A stretch of 6,587 nucleotides of DNA from a bacterium (GCA_035307765.1 DATGHU010000049.1:1-6587), one strand, 5' to 3'; positions 1-6,430 are shown, numbered from the stretch's first letter. A program made the numbers and translations. Notes: generated by a model from the letters alone, not told the origin.

Positions 1-21
1 AACGCTGTCCTCGAGGGTCAT
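1..21 (-). CDS. 5' end of an unidentified gene, copy in left repeat arm (partial)
   Basis: An ATG at 21 on the minus strand opens a frame reading MTLEDSV that runs off the window edge. It is preceded by a GGGGGGAG Shine-Dalgarno site with a 6-base gap, as good as any ribosome site in the window. The same start occurs in the right arm. Seven residues do not allow identification. A transposase is my inference from its place inside a repeated segment, not from the peptide. Confidence 0.4.
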
Positions 22-140
22 GCCTGTCTCCCCCCTTCCGAAGGTTGCGAGCCCTCGGTTGGAGATTTCGGAGGCAGAGGCGTGACCCTCTTTTCATGAG
101 GAGACCTCCATCAGTGTCAACACTACATCCAAACAGGACA
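1..140 (-). repeat. Left arm of 140-bp perfect inverted end repeat, possible insertion-sequence end
   Basis: Bases 1-140 equal the reverse complement of 6448-6587 with no mismatch; I compared them ten bases at a time. Identity ends at base 141. Read from the inner edge outward, the arm begins TGTCCTGTTTGG, then carries AGTGT-TG-ACACT, a hairpin leader, a GGGGGGAG Shine-Dalgarno site and the start of a gene leaving the window. An end starting with 5'-TGT and an outward-reading gene 119 bp inside it would suit an IS3-, IS21- or IS481-like element, but too little is visible to name a family. The arm lies 46 bp past the asparaginase stop. It could instead be another duplicated locus. Confidence 0.9.
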
Positions 141-186
141 CCCTAGTGGGACGGTGATGAACCCGGGACGAATACGCGCCTGGGCG

Positions 187-1200
187 TCAGGATACCTTCT
201 CCAGCGTGAACACCGGCCGCATCTCGCCGACCTCCCATCCGTGGTGGTTGCGGATCACCGGATGGTGGATCGCGGTCAGGGACTCCGCCTCGGCGGCGGT
301 GATCACCCCCAACTGGGAGAGCGCCTCGACGGCGGCCGCCCCCAGACCCCGCGCGTTGCCGTCCTCGACTTTCACCGCCACCCCAAGCCCCCGCCCGATG
401 AGGCCGATCCCGAACACCGCCTCCGCGCCCGTCTTGCAGAAGAGCCGGTCTCCCAGCGCCGCGAGGATCTCGGTGTTCATTCGACCCGTTCCCCCGACCA
501 GCCGGGGATAGCCCCGCATCGCCCCGGTAATCCGGCGGGCCGCCGCCGCGCGGGGAGCGGGCAGGTCAGCGGGATCCGCCAACGCCGCAAATGCCCGGGC
601 GATCTCGCGGAGCGTCAGGCGGAACGTGGGGACGCCGCAGCCGTCGGTCCCGACCGCGATCGCCCCGGCGGGGGTCCCGCAGCACTGGCCCAGGACGGCG
701 GCGATCTCTCGCTGAAGCGGGTGGTCGGGCCGGAGGTACGACTCGACCGGCCACTCCCGATGGCGGCACGCGGCCAGCATGCCGGCGTGCTTGCCCGAGC
801 AGTTGTTGTGGATCGCCGTTGCCCGCCGTCCCTCCCGTACGAGCGCGTCGGCGCTGGCCGGGTCGATCGGCGGGTGTGCGCCGCACCGGAGGGCCTGTTC
901 GTCTAGGCCGGCCTTCGCCAGGATCGCGCGGACGGTTTCCACGTGGATGGGCTCGCCGGAATGGGACCCGCAGGTGACCGCGATCTCCTGGTCGGTCAGC
1001 CCCAGGGCGTCGGCCCCACCGGACTCGACCAGCGGCATCGCCTGGAACGGCTTGGCGGACGACCGCAGGAAGGTGCCAAAGTCGGCGGGACCGGCCGCGT
1101 AGAGCAGCCGGCCGGTGCGGTCCGCGACCGCGACCGCCCCTCGGTGCAGGCTCTCCAGGTGGTGCCCGCGGCGGACCTCGACGAGCGGGGGACTATCCAA
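187..1200 (-). CDS. L-asparaginase, asparaginase II (Rhizobium AnsA-like) family
   Basis: This 337-residue protein should hydrolyse L-asparagine to aspartate and ammonia in the cytoplasm. It matches the asparaginase II family typified by Rhizobium etli AnsA, which is unrelated to the E. coli enzymes. From the TTG start one sees PLVEVRRG at 4-12, RSSAK with Ser47 and Lys50 as an SxxK pair, CGSHSGE at 77-83, HNNCSGKHAG with Cys134, GTDGCGVPTF with Cys188, and FCKTGAE with Lys256. As I recall it, R. etli AnsA uses Ser48, Lys51, Ser80, Cys135, Cys189 and Lys263, so these positions line up well. I chose TTG at 1200 because AGGA lies 6 bases upstream and because the longer frame, to 1323, adds 41 residues that only shadow the preceding gene. 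The start overlaps the stop of the upstream hydrolase by 8 bp (TTGGATAG), which implies translational coupling. Confidence 0.93.
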   Translation of the reverse strand: MDSPPLVEVRRGHHLESLHRGAVAVADRTGRLLYAAGPADFGTFLRSSAKPFQAMPLVESGGADALGLTDQEIAVTCGSHSGEPIHVETVRAILAKAGLDEQALRCGAHPPIDPASADALVREGRRATAIHNNCSGKHAGMLAACRHREWPVESYLRPDHPLQREIAAVLGQCCGTPAGAIAVGTDGCGVPTFRLTLREIARAFAALADPADLPAPRAAAARRITGAMRGYPRLVGGTGRMNTEILAALGDRLFCKTGAEAVFGIGLIGRGLGVAVKVEDGNARGLGAAAVEALSQLGVITAAEAESLTAIHHPVIRNHHGWEVGEMRPVFTLEKVS

Positions 1201-1936
1201 CCCGCTTCCTGGATGCCGCCTCGACCAACGCGCTGAACAGTTTGCCGCAGGCCCCGATTCGCCGCCACATCCGCTCCGGATGCCACTGCACGCCGATGGC
1301 AAATGTGCGGCCCCGGACCTCAACCCCCTCGATCAGTCCATCGCCGTGAGCCTCGGCCGAGCGGGCGACCACGGCAAATTGGGGCGCCGGACGGTCGATC
1401 ACCTGATGGTGGAAGGTATTGACCCCCAGCCGGTCCCCGCCGACGATCTCGGCCAGCCGGCTCCCGGGCACAATCCCCACCTCGTGAACCGCAGCGTCAT
1501 CCGACGGCCGGGGGAGCGTCTCCCGCTGGTTGTGGCTGCCGGGCGCGATGCCGACCTGCACGATGTCTTGGTGCAGCGTGCCGCCCCCCGCAACGTTCAT
1601 GACCTGAATTCCCCGGCAGATGCCGAGGATCGGCAGATCGCGCTCCAGCGCTCGACGCGCCAGCGGGATCTCCAGGGCGTCTCGGGGATGGTCCACGTCG
1701 ACTCCCAGTCCATCCTGGAGCCGCTGTCCGTAGGCTAGGGGATCGATGTCCAGTCCGCCGCTGAGCAGGAGTCCGTCCAGGGAGTCGAGGACCTCGTCGG
1801 GGGATCGCCCCTCGCCCGGGAGGAGCGGCACCGCCTTTCCCCCGGCGGCCTCCACGGCGTCGATGTAGTTTTGCAGTTGGGCGGGATCCTTGCCGGTGAT
1901 CCCGATCCTCGGCCGATCGGCCGCCCCTCCGCGCAT
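1193..1936 (-). CDS. PuuD-like gamma-glutamyl hydrolase (peptidase C26, class I amidotransferase fold)
   Basis: This 247-residue cytoplasmic enzyme belongs to the C26 family that includes PuuD, which cleaves gamma-glutamyl-GABA to glutamate and GABA. Visible motifs are RPRIGITG at the N-terminus, LLLSGGLDIDP (57-66) for the oxyanion region, PILGICRGIQVMNV with nucleophile Cys107, GGTLHQD (118-124), VNTFHHQVID (172-181) and GVQWHPE with His219 and Glu221 completing the triad. Length is close to E. coli PuuD (about 254). No synthetase or other polyamine gene is nearby, so the exact amide substrate is open. I chose ATG at 1936: a promoter-like pair ends 6 bases before it and no good Shine-Dalgarno site precedes it. 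A TTG at 1972 in the same frame is part of the -35 box. It is the first gene of a coupled pair with the asparaginase; both release ammonia or amino acids from amides. Confidence 0.9.
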   Translation of the reverse strand: MRGGAADRPRIGITGKDPAQLQNYIDAVEAAGGKAVPLLPGEGRSPDEVLDSLDGLLLSGGLDIDPLAYGQRLQDGLGVDVDHPRDALEIPLARRALERDLPILGICRGIQVMNVAGGGTLHQDIVQVGIAPGSHNQRETLPRPSDDAAVHEVGIVPGSRLAEIVGGDRLGVNTFHHQVIDRPAPQFAVVARSAEAHGDGLIEGVEVRGRTFAIGVQWHPERMWRRIGACGKLFSALVEAASRKRVG

Positions 1937-1942
1937 GGCACC

Positions 1943-1972
1943 ACTGTACCTTGGATGGCGGGAGAAAGTCAA
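1943..1972 (-). promoter_or_regulatory. Sigma70-type promoter for the C26 hydrolase/asparaginase pair, apparently leaderless
   Basis: On the minus strand TTGACT (1967-1972, 5 of 6 to TTGACA) is followed after 18 bases by TACAGT (1943-1948, 4 of 6 to TATAAT). The ATG at 1936 starts 7 bases after the -10 box, which is where transcription would normally begin. This predicts an mRNA that starts at or beside the start codon. The lack of a Shine-Dalgarno site before 1936 agrees with this. The link between promoter and start is inference. Confidence 0.5.
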
Positions 1973-1975
1973 AGT

Positions 1976-1990
1976 GCGGGTATTTCCCGC
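1976..1990. repeat. Perfect 5-bp inverted repeat GCGGG-N5-CCCGC
   Basis: GCGGG (1976-1980) and CCCGC (1986-1990) pair perfectly around the loop TATTT. The site ends 4 bp upstream of the -35 box of the hydrolase promoter and 87 bp beyond the methyltransferase stop. It could be a regulator site at about -40 to -55. It could also be a weak terminator for the methyltransferase, because the transcript continues ACTTTGACTTT, although it has no proper U-run. Confidence 0.4.
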
Positions 1991-2076
1991 CTGACAGGCT
2001 CCACGGAGCGGGTGACTCTGCCGATCGAAGGCGCGGGCCGGCGCAAAGCGACCCGGACGGCAGGGATCAATCTCGC

Positions 2077-2910
2077 TCAGGTTTTATGAAATTGAATCAT
2101 CATAAACCATCCAAGACGATCCAATCCCAGAAGGGCACTGAGGAAGTAGGCCGTCCTTTCGATCCACGGCCGCTTCCCGTGATACGTATCCCAATAGGTC
2201 AGGTATCTATGGAATTCCGGTTCTCCCTTGATGGGATGACGGCTGAGTATCCTTTTCATCTCCTGCATGGTGAGGGCCTGGGTTCCGGGGCTCTCCACAT
2301 ATCGACTGATGCACCAAGCCAACGACTTCCAGGGCCGACCGCGGAGCAGTGCGTTTCGCACCCAGACATACAATGCAGCCAGCGAATGGCGATTATAGAC
2401 CATGACCTTGCACATGCCGCCCGGACGGCATACGCGGACAATTTCTGAAAGTGCACGTTCCAGATTCGGTGTATGGTGTATCACTCCCCAGGAATACACC
2501 AGATCGAAGGCGTTGTCCGGGTAGGGTAAATTCTCACAGTCTGCCACACGCACATCGGCAGCCCGGAGATCGTACAGCCGAAGCCGCTGCCTGACGTGTT
2601 CCACTGCTTCCGAAGTTAAGTCGATCCCGTAGGCTTCCGCTCCCGCCCTTACCCATTGAAGAAAGTCCGTGCCGGCGCCGACACCCACCTCAAGCACTTT
2701 GCAGCCATGAAACCTCGGAAATTGGGCAAATGCGTGGATTCCAGGATCACGTGTGTATCGCAATTCCTCGATGGCCTCAAAATAGCCGCGGGAATATTTC
2801 TCCGGTGGGTTGAGGTCGCGGAAATTGGTTTCGCACGGATTGCTATTCCAGTACTCGTAGACATCGGCTTTGGCTTCTGAATCAAATGTCGGATCTATCA
2901 CGCGCCCCAC
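2077..2910 (-). CDS. Class I SAM-dependent methyltransferase, low-GC insert
   Basis: This 277-residue protein has a Rossmann-fold methyltransferase core of the Methyltransf_11 type. Motif I is VLEVGVGAGTD (72-82). The acidic residue that would hold the ribose of SAM is Asp97 in GIDLTS. Further elements are ADCENLPYPDNAFDLVYSWGV (about 123-143, with Asp124 and Asp136) and the turn RPGG before the later strands. The N-terminus carries YWNSNPCET (20-28), and the C-terminus ends in a partly hydrophobic stretch. The acceptor is unknown; small molecules, quinones and surface sugars are all possible. The start is GTG at 2910, with AAAGGGG five bases upstream. Sampled lines are 47-53% G+C against about 70% in the hydroxylase gene, which suggests acquisition from another source. 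It stands alone: 373 bp separate it from the upstream hydroxylase and 140 bp from the downstream hydrolase start. Confidence 0.88.
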   Translation of the reverse strand: MGRVIDPTFDSEAKADVYEYWNSNPCETNFRDLNPPEKYSRGYFEAIEELRYTRDPGIHAFAQFPRFHGCKVLEVGVGAGTDFLQWVRAGAEAYGIDLTSEAVEHVRQRLRLYDLRAADVRVADCENLPYPDNAFDLVYSWGVIHHTPNLERALSEIVRVCRPGGMCKVMVYNRHSLAALYVWVRNALLRGRPWKSLAWCISRYVESPGTQALTMQEMKRILSRHPIKGEPEFHRYLTYWDTYHGKRPWIERTAYFLSALLGLDRLGWFMMIQFHKT

Positions 2911-3283
2911 ATTTTCCCCTTTCCCAAACGTCGTGTGCGCGAGTCGACGAGGATCCGTTCACGGAGCGGCGGTTGCGCAGTCTGATCTCGCTGCGTGGTT
3001 GAGATGGGATCCACGGCTCGCCGCTTCCAGCTCAGAGACAATTCGACAGCACCCCCCGTTCGGTCCCCTTGAGGGTCGCCGGTGACTGGAGATCTCGCGG
3101 TCGGCCCAACGATCCCGCAGCATCCGACGGGGAAAGCAAACGGCGAGAGCTGAGGGGGGAAATGCATGGTGCGCGCGGATCCCGGCGTGGTGCCGACGCG
3201 CGTGGATCCGGCTCCCATCGGGCGGTCTGGCACACCGAACCGCTCCGGCGACAGGACCGGCCTCTTGCGCCGGCTTGATCGGG
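2911..3283. other. 373-bp gap without a convincing gene
   Basis: This stretch separates the hydroxylase stop from the methyltransferase start. Open frames exist on both strands (for example 2898-3233 minus), but their translations are arginine- and proline-rich and show no motif I know. GGATCC occurs four times, at 2951, 3007, 3177 and 3204; the last two form the arms of a 7-bp inverted repeat (3176-3182 with 3204-3210). A short hairpin CCGGC-N7-GCCGG lies at 3257-3273, just past the hydroxylase stop; it could help end transcription but has no U-run. The ribosome site of the methyltransferase occupies 2916-2922. I see no clear promoter. Confidence 0.6.
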
Positions 3284-4759
3284 CTACCCCTTCACCCCAC
3301 CGTCGTGACCTGGAAGATCGTACTCGGCGAGACAGGCTTCCACCAGTCGCTGGCTTTCCGCCCAGTCGAAAAAGCGGAAAGCCCGCGCATCCACGACGTG
3401 CCTCGCCGCCGAATAGAACATCTCATACTGCAGCTGGCGCCCGGCAAACTCGGTGCCCACGAAGTCCCACATCAGTTTGACGAGTTTGATCCGCTCCTCG
3501 GCCGCGACGCCGGCCGACTGATAGTACTGCCGGGTGTCCGCCCCCGTCTCGGGGCTGGTGAAGCTCCGGTCCGACGACGGCACCGAGAGGAAGGCGCCAC
3601 CGGCGACCTCCCGCAGGGCGCGCATTAGGTCGACCACCCACCGGCGCTGCAGACACATCCCCGCGTACACAAACTGGGGGTTCGGGCGCGCCAGGGCCCC
3701 GCGCATCCACGGGGCGCTCTCCGCCCCGTCGACGATCGCTGCCATCGCGGTGACGTACGCCGCGATCTCCCCGCCGAGGTGCGCCTGGACGGGCGGCAGG
3801 CTGGCGATGTTGTGCAGGTCGGCCAGCCGCTTCGCCAGCCCGGCGGCGAACTGCAGCTTGAGGACGAAGCGGACCAGCGCCTGAAAGTTCCCGAGCAGGT
3901 GGCTTCCCGTCTCGAAGAACTGAGCGTTCACCAATCGGACGTCGCGGTACACGAACACGTGCTCCCAGGGCACAAAAACGTCGCGCAGGACGACCAGCGA
4001 ATCGGTCTCGTCGAACCGCGAAGAGAGCGGATAATCGTAGACGCTCGTGGCCATCGTCGCGTAGGGCCGGCGCGGGTAGAGGCGCAGCCCAGGGGCGTTG
4101 CACGGCAGGAAGACCGAGATGGCGTGATCCTCGTCCCCCGGCTCGAGCGGGACGATGTAGGTCAAGAGGATCCCGTCGGCGATCACGGCGGACGTGCCGA
4201 TCATCTGCGCCCCGCGCAGCACGATGCCGTCGTCCCGCTCCTTGACGACCGTCGGGTAGACGTCCCTGACCGGTTGCTGGTGGGCGGGCTTCGACCGATC
4301 CACCTGGGGGGGGACGATCACGTACGTCAGGTAGAGGTCTTCCCGGCGGGCGCGCTCGTAGAACCGCACCACGTGATCCCCGTACCGCTGCCCGGCTCGG
4401 TCGAAGACGTCCCGGGACGCCGCGAACCCGGTGATGAAGCTGGCCACGTGATCGGGCGTCCGGCCCATCAGCCCGTAGCTTCCCTCGGCCCAAAATCGAT
4501 GCAGCCGCCGGCGGGCCCGGAGGTCATCGGCCGATTTTGGAATCAGCCACATGTTGCTGACGCGCTCGCCCGTCAGGGGGTCCGCGGACGTCAGGTCACC
4601 GTTCCGTGCCGCATCTCTTGCCCGATCGTACACGGCGGCGATCCGGGCGATTGCGCCGCGAAACGCCGGGTGGACCGTGACGTCGTCGACCGGCGCGCCG
4701 TCCAAGAACACCGCGCGTCCGTCGCGCAGGCTGGCGACGTACGCCTCACCGTGCCGCAT
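3284..4759 (-). CDS. HpaB-type FADH2-dependent aromatic hydroxylase, oxygenase subunit
   Basis: This is the large subunit of a two-component flavin monooxygenase of the 4-hydroxyphenylacetate 3-hydroxylase family. It uses FADH2 delivered by a separate reductase, plus O2, to hydroxylate an aromatic substrate. At 491 residues it fits the family (about 480-520). The N-terminal HpaB domain shows GEAYVASLRDGR (4-15), DVTVHPAFR (26-34) and SYGLMGRTPD (94-103). The central and C-terminal parts show PPQVDRSK (150-157), YDYPLSSRFDETD (241-253), VPWEHVFVYRDV (263-274) and RIKLVKLMWDFVGTEFAGR (423-441), all close to E. coli HpaB as I recall it. Arg100 keeps the substrate arginine, but the usual Tyr and His contacts read His104 and Tyr146, so the substrate may not be 4-hydroxyphenylacetate. 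The start is ATG 4759 with GGGGGAG 7 bases upstream. The reductase gene ends 62 bp upstream on the same strand. Confidence 0.92.
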   Translation of the reverse strand: MRHGEAYVASLRDGRAVFLDGAPVDDVTVHPAFRGAIARIAAVYDRARDAARNGDLTSADPLTGERVSNMWLIPKSADDLRARRRLHRFWAEGSYGLMGRTPDHVASFITGFAASRDVFDRAGQRYGDHVVRFYERARREDLYLTYVIVPPQVDRSKPAHQQPVRDVYPTVVKERDDGIVLRGAQMIGTSAVIADGILLTYIVPLEPGDEDHAISVFLPCNAPGLRLYPRRPYATMATSVYDYPLSSRFDETDSLVVLRDVFVPWEHVFVYRDVRLVNAQFFETGSHLLGNFQALVRFVLKLQFAAGLAKRLADLHNIASLPPVQAHLGGEIAAYVTAMAAIVDGAESAPWMRGALARPNPQFVYAGMCLQRRWVVDLMRALREVAGGAFLSVPSSDRSFTSPETGADTRQYYQSAGVAAEERIKLVKLMWDFVGTEFAGRQLQYEMFYSAARHVVDARAFRFFDWAESQRLVEACLAEYDLPGHDGGVKG

Positions 4760-4821
4760 GCGTCATCTCCCCCGCGGGCCCTCCGAACGGCACACCCGTC
4801 CGCGCCGCTCCCGCCGCACTC

Positions 4822-5379
4822 TTATAGCAGACGCGACATCATGCGGTCCCAGAGGACTTCGTAGGACTGCTCGATCGCGGCGTCCAGCGTCCGATACGAC
4901 CCTTCCGCGTAGACCAGCGGCATCGCGGCGGGGCCCAACTGGACCAAGGTGACCTCCCCGATCACGACGGAGTGGGTGTAGGCCTCAAAGTGCTGGCGCA
5001 CCGTGCAGTCGAGGTGTGCGAGCGCGCCGCGGAGGACCGGGGTGTGCGCCCCGCCCGACCCAGAGATCCACTCCGGCTGCAACGTCTTTTCGGCTCCGGG
5101 GCGGCTGCAGTGCGTCGCGAGGTGCTCCTGCCCCAGGGCGAGGAGGTTGATGCCGAACCGTCCGCCCTGGGTGATCGCGGCGTGCGCTCGGGCGTCCCGG
5201 TTGACGCAGACAATCACCGAGGGAGGCGCGATGGAGAGCGAACAGACCGCGGTCGCCGTCATCCCGCTGGGGTGGCCGGCGGCATCCAGATAGGTGATGA
5301 CCGTGACCGCCGCCGGATACCGTCGGAACGCCCGGCGGAAACGGTCGCGTAGATCGTCTCCCGCTTCGTCGATCGCCAT
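4822..5379 (-). CDS. HpaC-like flavin reductase, partner of the hydroxylase
   Basis: This 185-residue protein has the flavin reductase (Flavin_Reduct) domain and should reduce free FAD or FMN with NAD(P)H and pass the reduced flavin to the adjacent oxygenase. Family features are YPAAVTVITY (21-30), SGMTATAVCSLSIAPPSVIV (38-57), FGINLLALGQEHLA (75-88) with CS following at 91-92, HSVVIGEV (136-143) and PLVYAEGSYRTL (154-165). It is slightly longer than E. coli HpaC (170), mostly through N- and C-terminal tails. ATG at 5379 is the only sensible start, because an in-frame TAA lies 9 bases before it; it lacks a clear Shine-Dalgarno site. It precedes the oxygenase by 62 bp in the same direction and is probably co-transcribed. 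The oxygenase has the much stronger ribosome site, so more oxygenase than reductase may be made. Confidence 0.9.
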   Translation of the reverse strand: MAIDEAGDDLRDRFRRAFRRYPAAVTVITYLDAAGHPSGMTATAVCSLSIAPPSVIVCVNRDARAHAAITQGGRFGINLLALGQEHLATHCSRPGAEKTLQPEWISGSGGAHTPVLRGALAHLDCTVRQHFEAYTHSVVIGEVTLVQLGPAAMPLVYAEGSYRTLDAAIEQSYEVLWDRMMSRLL

Positions 5380-5399
5380 CGCTCTGCGTTAGGAGTTCG

Positions 5400-5412
5400 C
5401 CCGCATATCGGG
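5400..5412. promoter_or_regulatory. Short dyad CCCG-CATAT-CGGG upstream of the flavin reductase
   Basis: CCCG (5400-5403) and CGGG (5409-5412) flank CATAT, 21 bp upstream of the reductase ATG. The AT-rich core stands out in very GC-rich DNA and is where a promoter or operator would be expected. I cannot fit good -35 and -10 boxes, so this is only a candidate control site. Confidence 0.2.
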
Positions 5413-5423
5413 TCCCCCTCCCT

Positions 5424-5452
5424 CGCGGCCCGACGCGGCCCGACGCGGCCCG
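5424..5452. repeat. Tandem decamer repeat, about 2.9 copies of CGCGGCCCGA
   Basis: CGCGGCCCGA occurs at 5424-5433 and 5434-5443, followed by a third copy, CGCGGCCCG, at 5444-5452. The array lies 44 bp upstream of the flavin reductase start, in the 226-bp gap after pheA. Direct repeats spaced by one helical turn could bind a regulator, but GC-rich slippage is equally possible. Confidence 0.65.
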
Positions 5453-5539
5453 GCATTCGCCGTCCGGCGGATCATGACGCCACGTGAGGCGAAGCATCGC
5501 GCGAAGCGCGGCGTCGGGGATGAGTACCGGGGCCGGTTT

Positions 5540-5549
5540 CCACGCGTGG
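5540..5549. repeat. Perfect 10-bp palindrome CCACGCGTGG
   Basis: A perfect dyad sits in the gap between pheA and the flavin reductase, 57 bp past the pheA stop. It could be an operator for the hydroxylase operon or part of a structured pheA 3' end. There is no T-run to make it a standard terminator. Confidence 0.4.
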
Positions 5550-5605
5550 GCCTTCCACCGCGCCGGTCGATCCGGAAGGATCCCCCCTCCCTTGTGCTCA
5601 GAGCC

Positions 5606-6430
5606 TCACGGCCGCGCGGGGGCCGGTGAACGCGGGTAGGATCCGAGCACCCGGAGGAAGGTCGTCTGCCGCCTCAGGTCGTCGAGGGCCTCCCCGACCT
5701 GAGGGTCCTCCACATGGCCGTCGATGTCGACATAAAATGAATAGTCCCAGGGGCGCGTCCGTTCCGGGCGAGACTCGATCTTCACCAGGTTGATCCGACG
5801 GGTGGCCAGGGCTCCAAGCGCCTGGTACAGGGCCGCGGGCCGGTTCTCGACGACGAAGACGATCGACGTCTTGCTCTGCGCGGAGCGCGGGGCGGGCTCG
5901 GTGTCGATGACAAGAAACTTTGTGTAGTTGTTCGGGTTGGTCTCGATGCCCTCGGTCAGGACCTCGAGTTGGTACAGTTCCGCCGCGCGCCGCGAGGCGA
6001 TGGCGGCGCAGCCGCTGAGGCGCTGTTCCTGGATCATTTTCGCGCTGCCCGCGGTGTCATAGAACGGCACGGCCTCCGCGCCGAGCCGGCGGAGGTAGAC
6101 GTCGCACTGCGCGAGCGCCTGCGGGTGGGAGTAGACGCGTTTGATCGCCCCGATCGACTGGCCGGGCAGCGCCAGCAGGCAGTGCACGACGCGGTGGTCA
6201 AACTCTCCGGCGATCACCAGTTGGTGGTCGAGCAGCAGATCGTAGGTCTGATTGATGCTGCCGGCCTGCGAGTTCTCGACCGGCACCAGGCCGCAGTCGG
6301 CCCGGCCGGTGGCGACCGCCTCGAACGCCTCGGCGAGCTGCGCGCACGGAATGATCTCCACCTCGCCGAACAACCGGATCACCGCCACCTCGCTGTTGGC
6401 GCCCCGCTCACCCTGAATGGCGACCCGCAT
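5606..6430 (-). CDS. pheA: Prephenate dehydratase with C-terminal ACT domain
   Basis: The enzyme converts prephenate to phenylpyruvate, the committed step to phenylalanine, in the cytoplasm. It is a 274-residue monofunctional form without a chorismate mutase domain. The catalytic domain (about 1-180) shows RVAIQGERGANSE, GLVPVENSQAGSI (47-59), YSHPQAL (100-106), FYDTAGSA (123-130) and NNYTKFLVI (167-175), where most members have TRF. The ACT domain (about 186-265) shows SIVFVVENRPAALYQALGAL and INLVKIESRP (213-222), the ESRP phenylalanine-binding motif, so feedback inhibition by Phe is expected. I prefer the ATG at 6430: AGAGGAG (6437-6443) lies 6 bases upstream of it but touches the ATG at 6436, and family members begin MRVAIQGE. 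The right repeat arm ends only 17 bp upstream, so the native promoter is not visible and may have been displaced. Confidence 0.95.
   Translation of the reverse strand: MRVAIQGERGANSEVAVIRLFGEVEIIPCAQLAEAFEAVATGRADCGLVPVENSQAGSINQTYDLLLDHQLVIAGEFDHRVVHCLLALPGQSIGAIKRVYSHPQALAQCDVYLRRLGAEAVPFYDTAGSAKMIQEQRLSGCAAIASRRAAELYQLEVLTEGIETNPNNYTKFLVIDTEPAPRSAQSKTSIVFVVENRPAALYQALGALATRRINLVKIESRPERTRPWDYSFYVDIDGHVEDPQVGEALDDLRRQTTFLRVLGSYPRSPAPARP

Noticed and set aside
154-906. 250-codon open frame on the plus strand
   Set aside because: It is antisense to the asparaginase and its product is a low-complexity Arg/Pro/Gly mix without recognisable motifs.
1201-1323. Longer N-terminus for the asparaginase
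   Set aside because: The extra 41 residues lie wholly inside the upstream hydrolase gene in another frame and precede the conserved PLVEVRRG start of the family. TTG at 1200 has a good Shine-Dalgarno site.
3183-3210. T-box-like string GCGTGGTGCCGACGCG on the plus strand
   Set aside because: It resembles the T-box only loosely (an extra base breaks the match), and no plus-strand aminoacyl-tRNA synthetase or amino-acid gene follows.
2898-3233. 111-codon minus-strand open frame in the gap before the methyltransferase
   Set aside because: No motif was recognised, its composition is typical of a chance frame, and it overlaps the methyltransferase ribosome site and start.
3257-3273. Hairpin CCGGC-N7-GCCGG as a Rho-independent terminator of the hydroxylase operon
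   Set aside because: The stem is only 5 bp and no U-run follows on the minus strand.
3779-4864. 361-codon open frame on the plus strand
   Set aside because: It is antisense to the hydroxylase, whose motifs are unmistakable. Long antisense frames are common in high-GC genes, and the translation shows no family motif.
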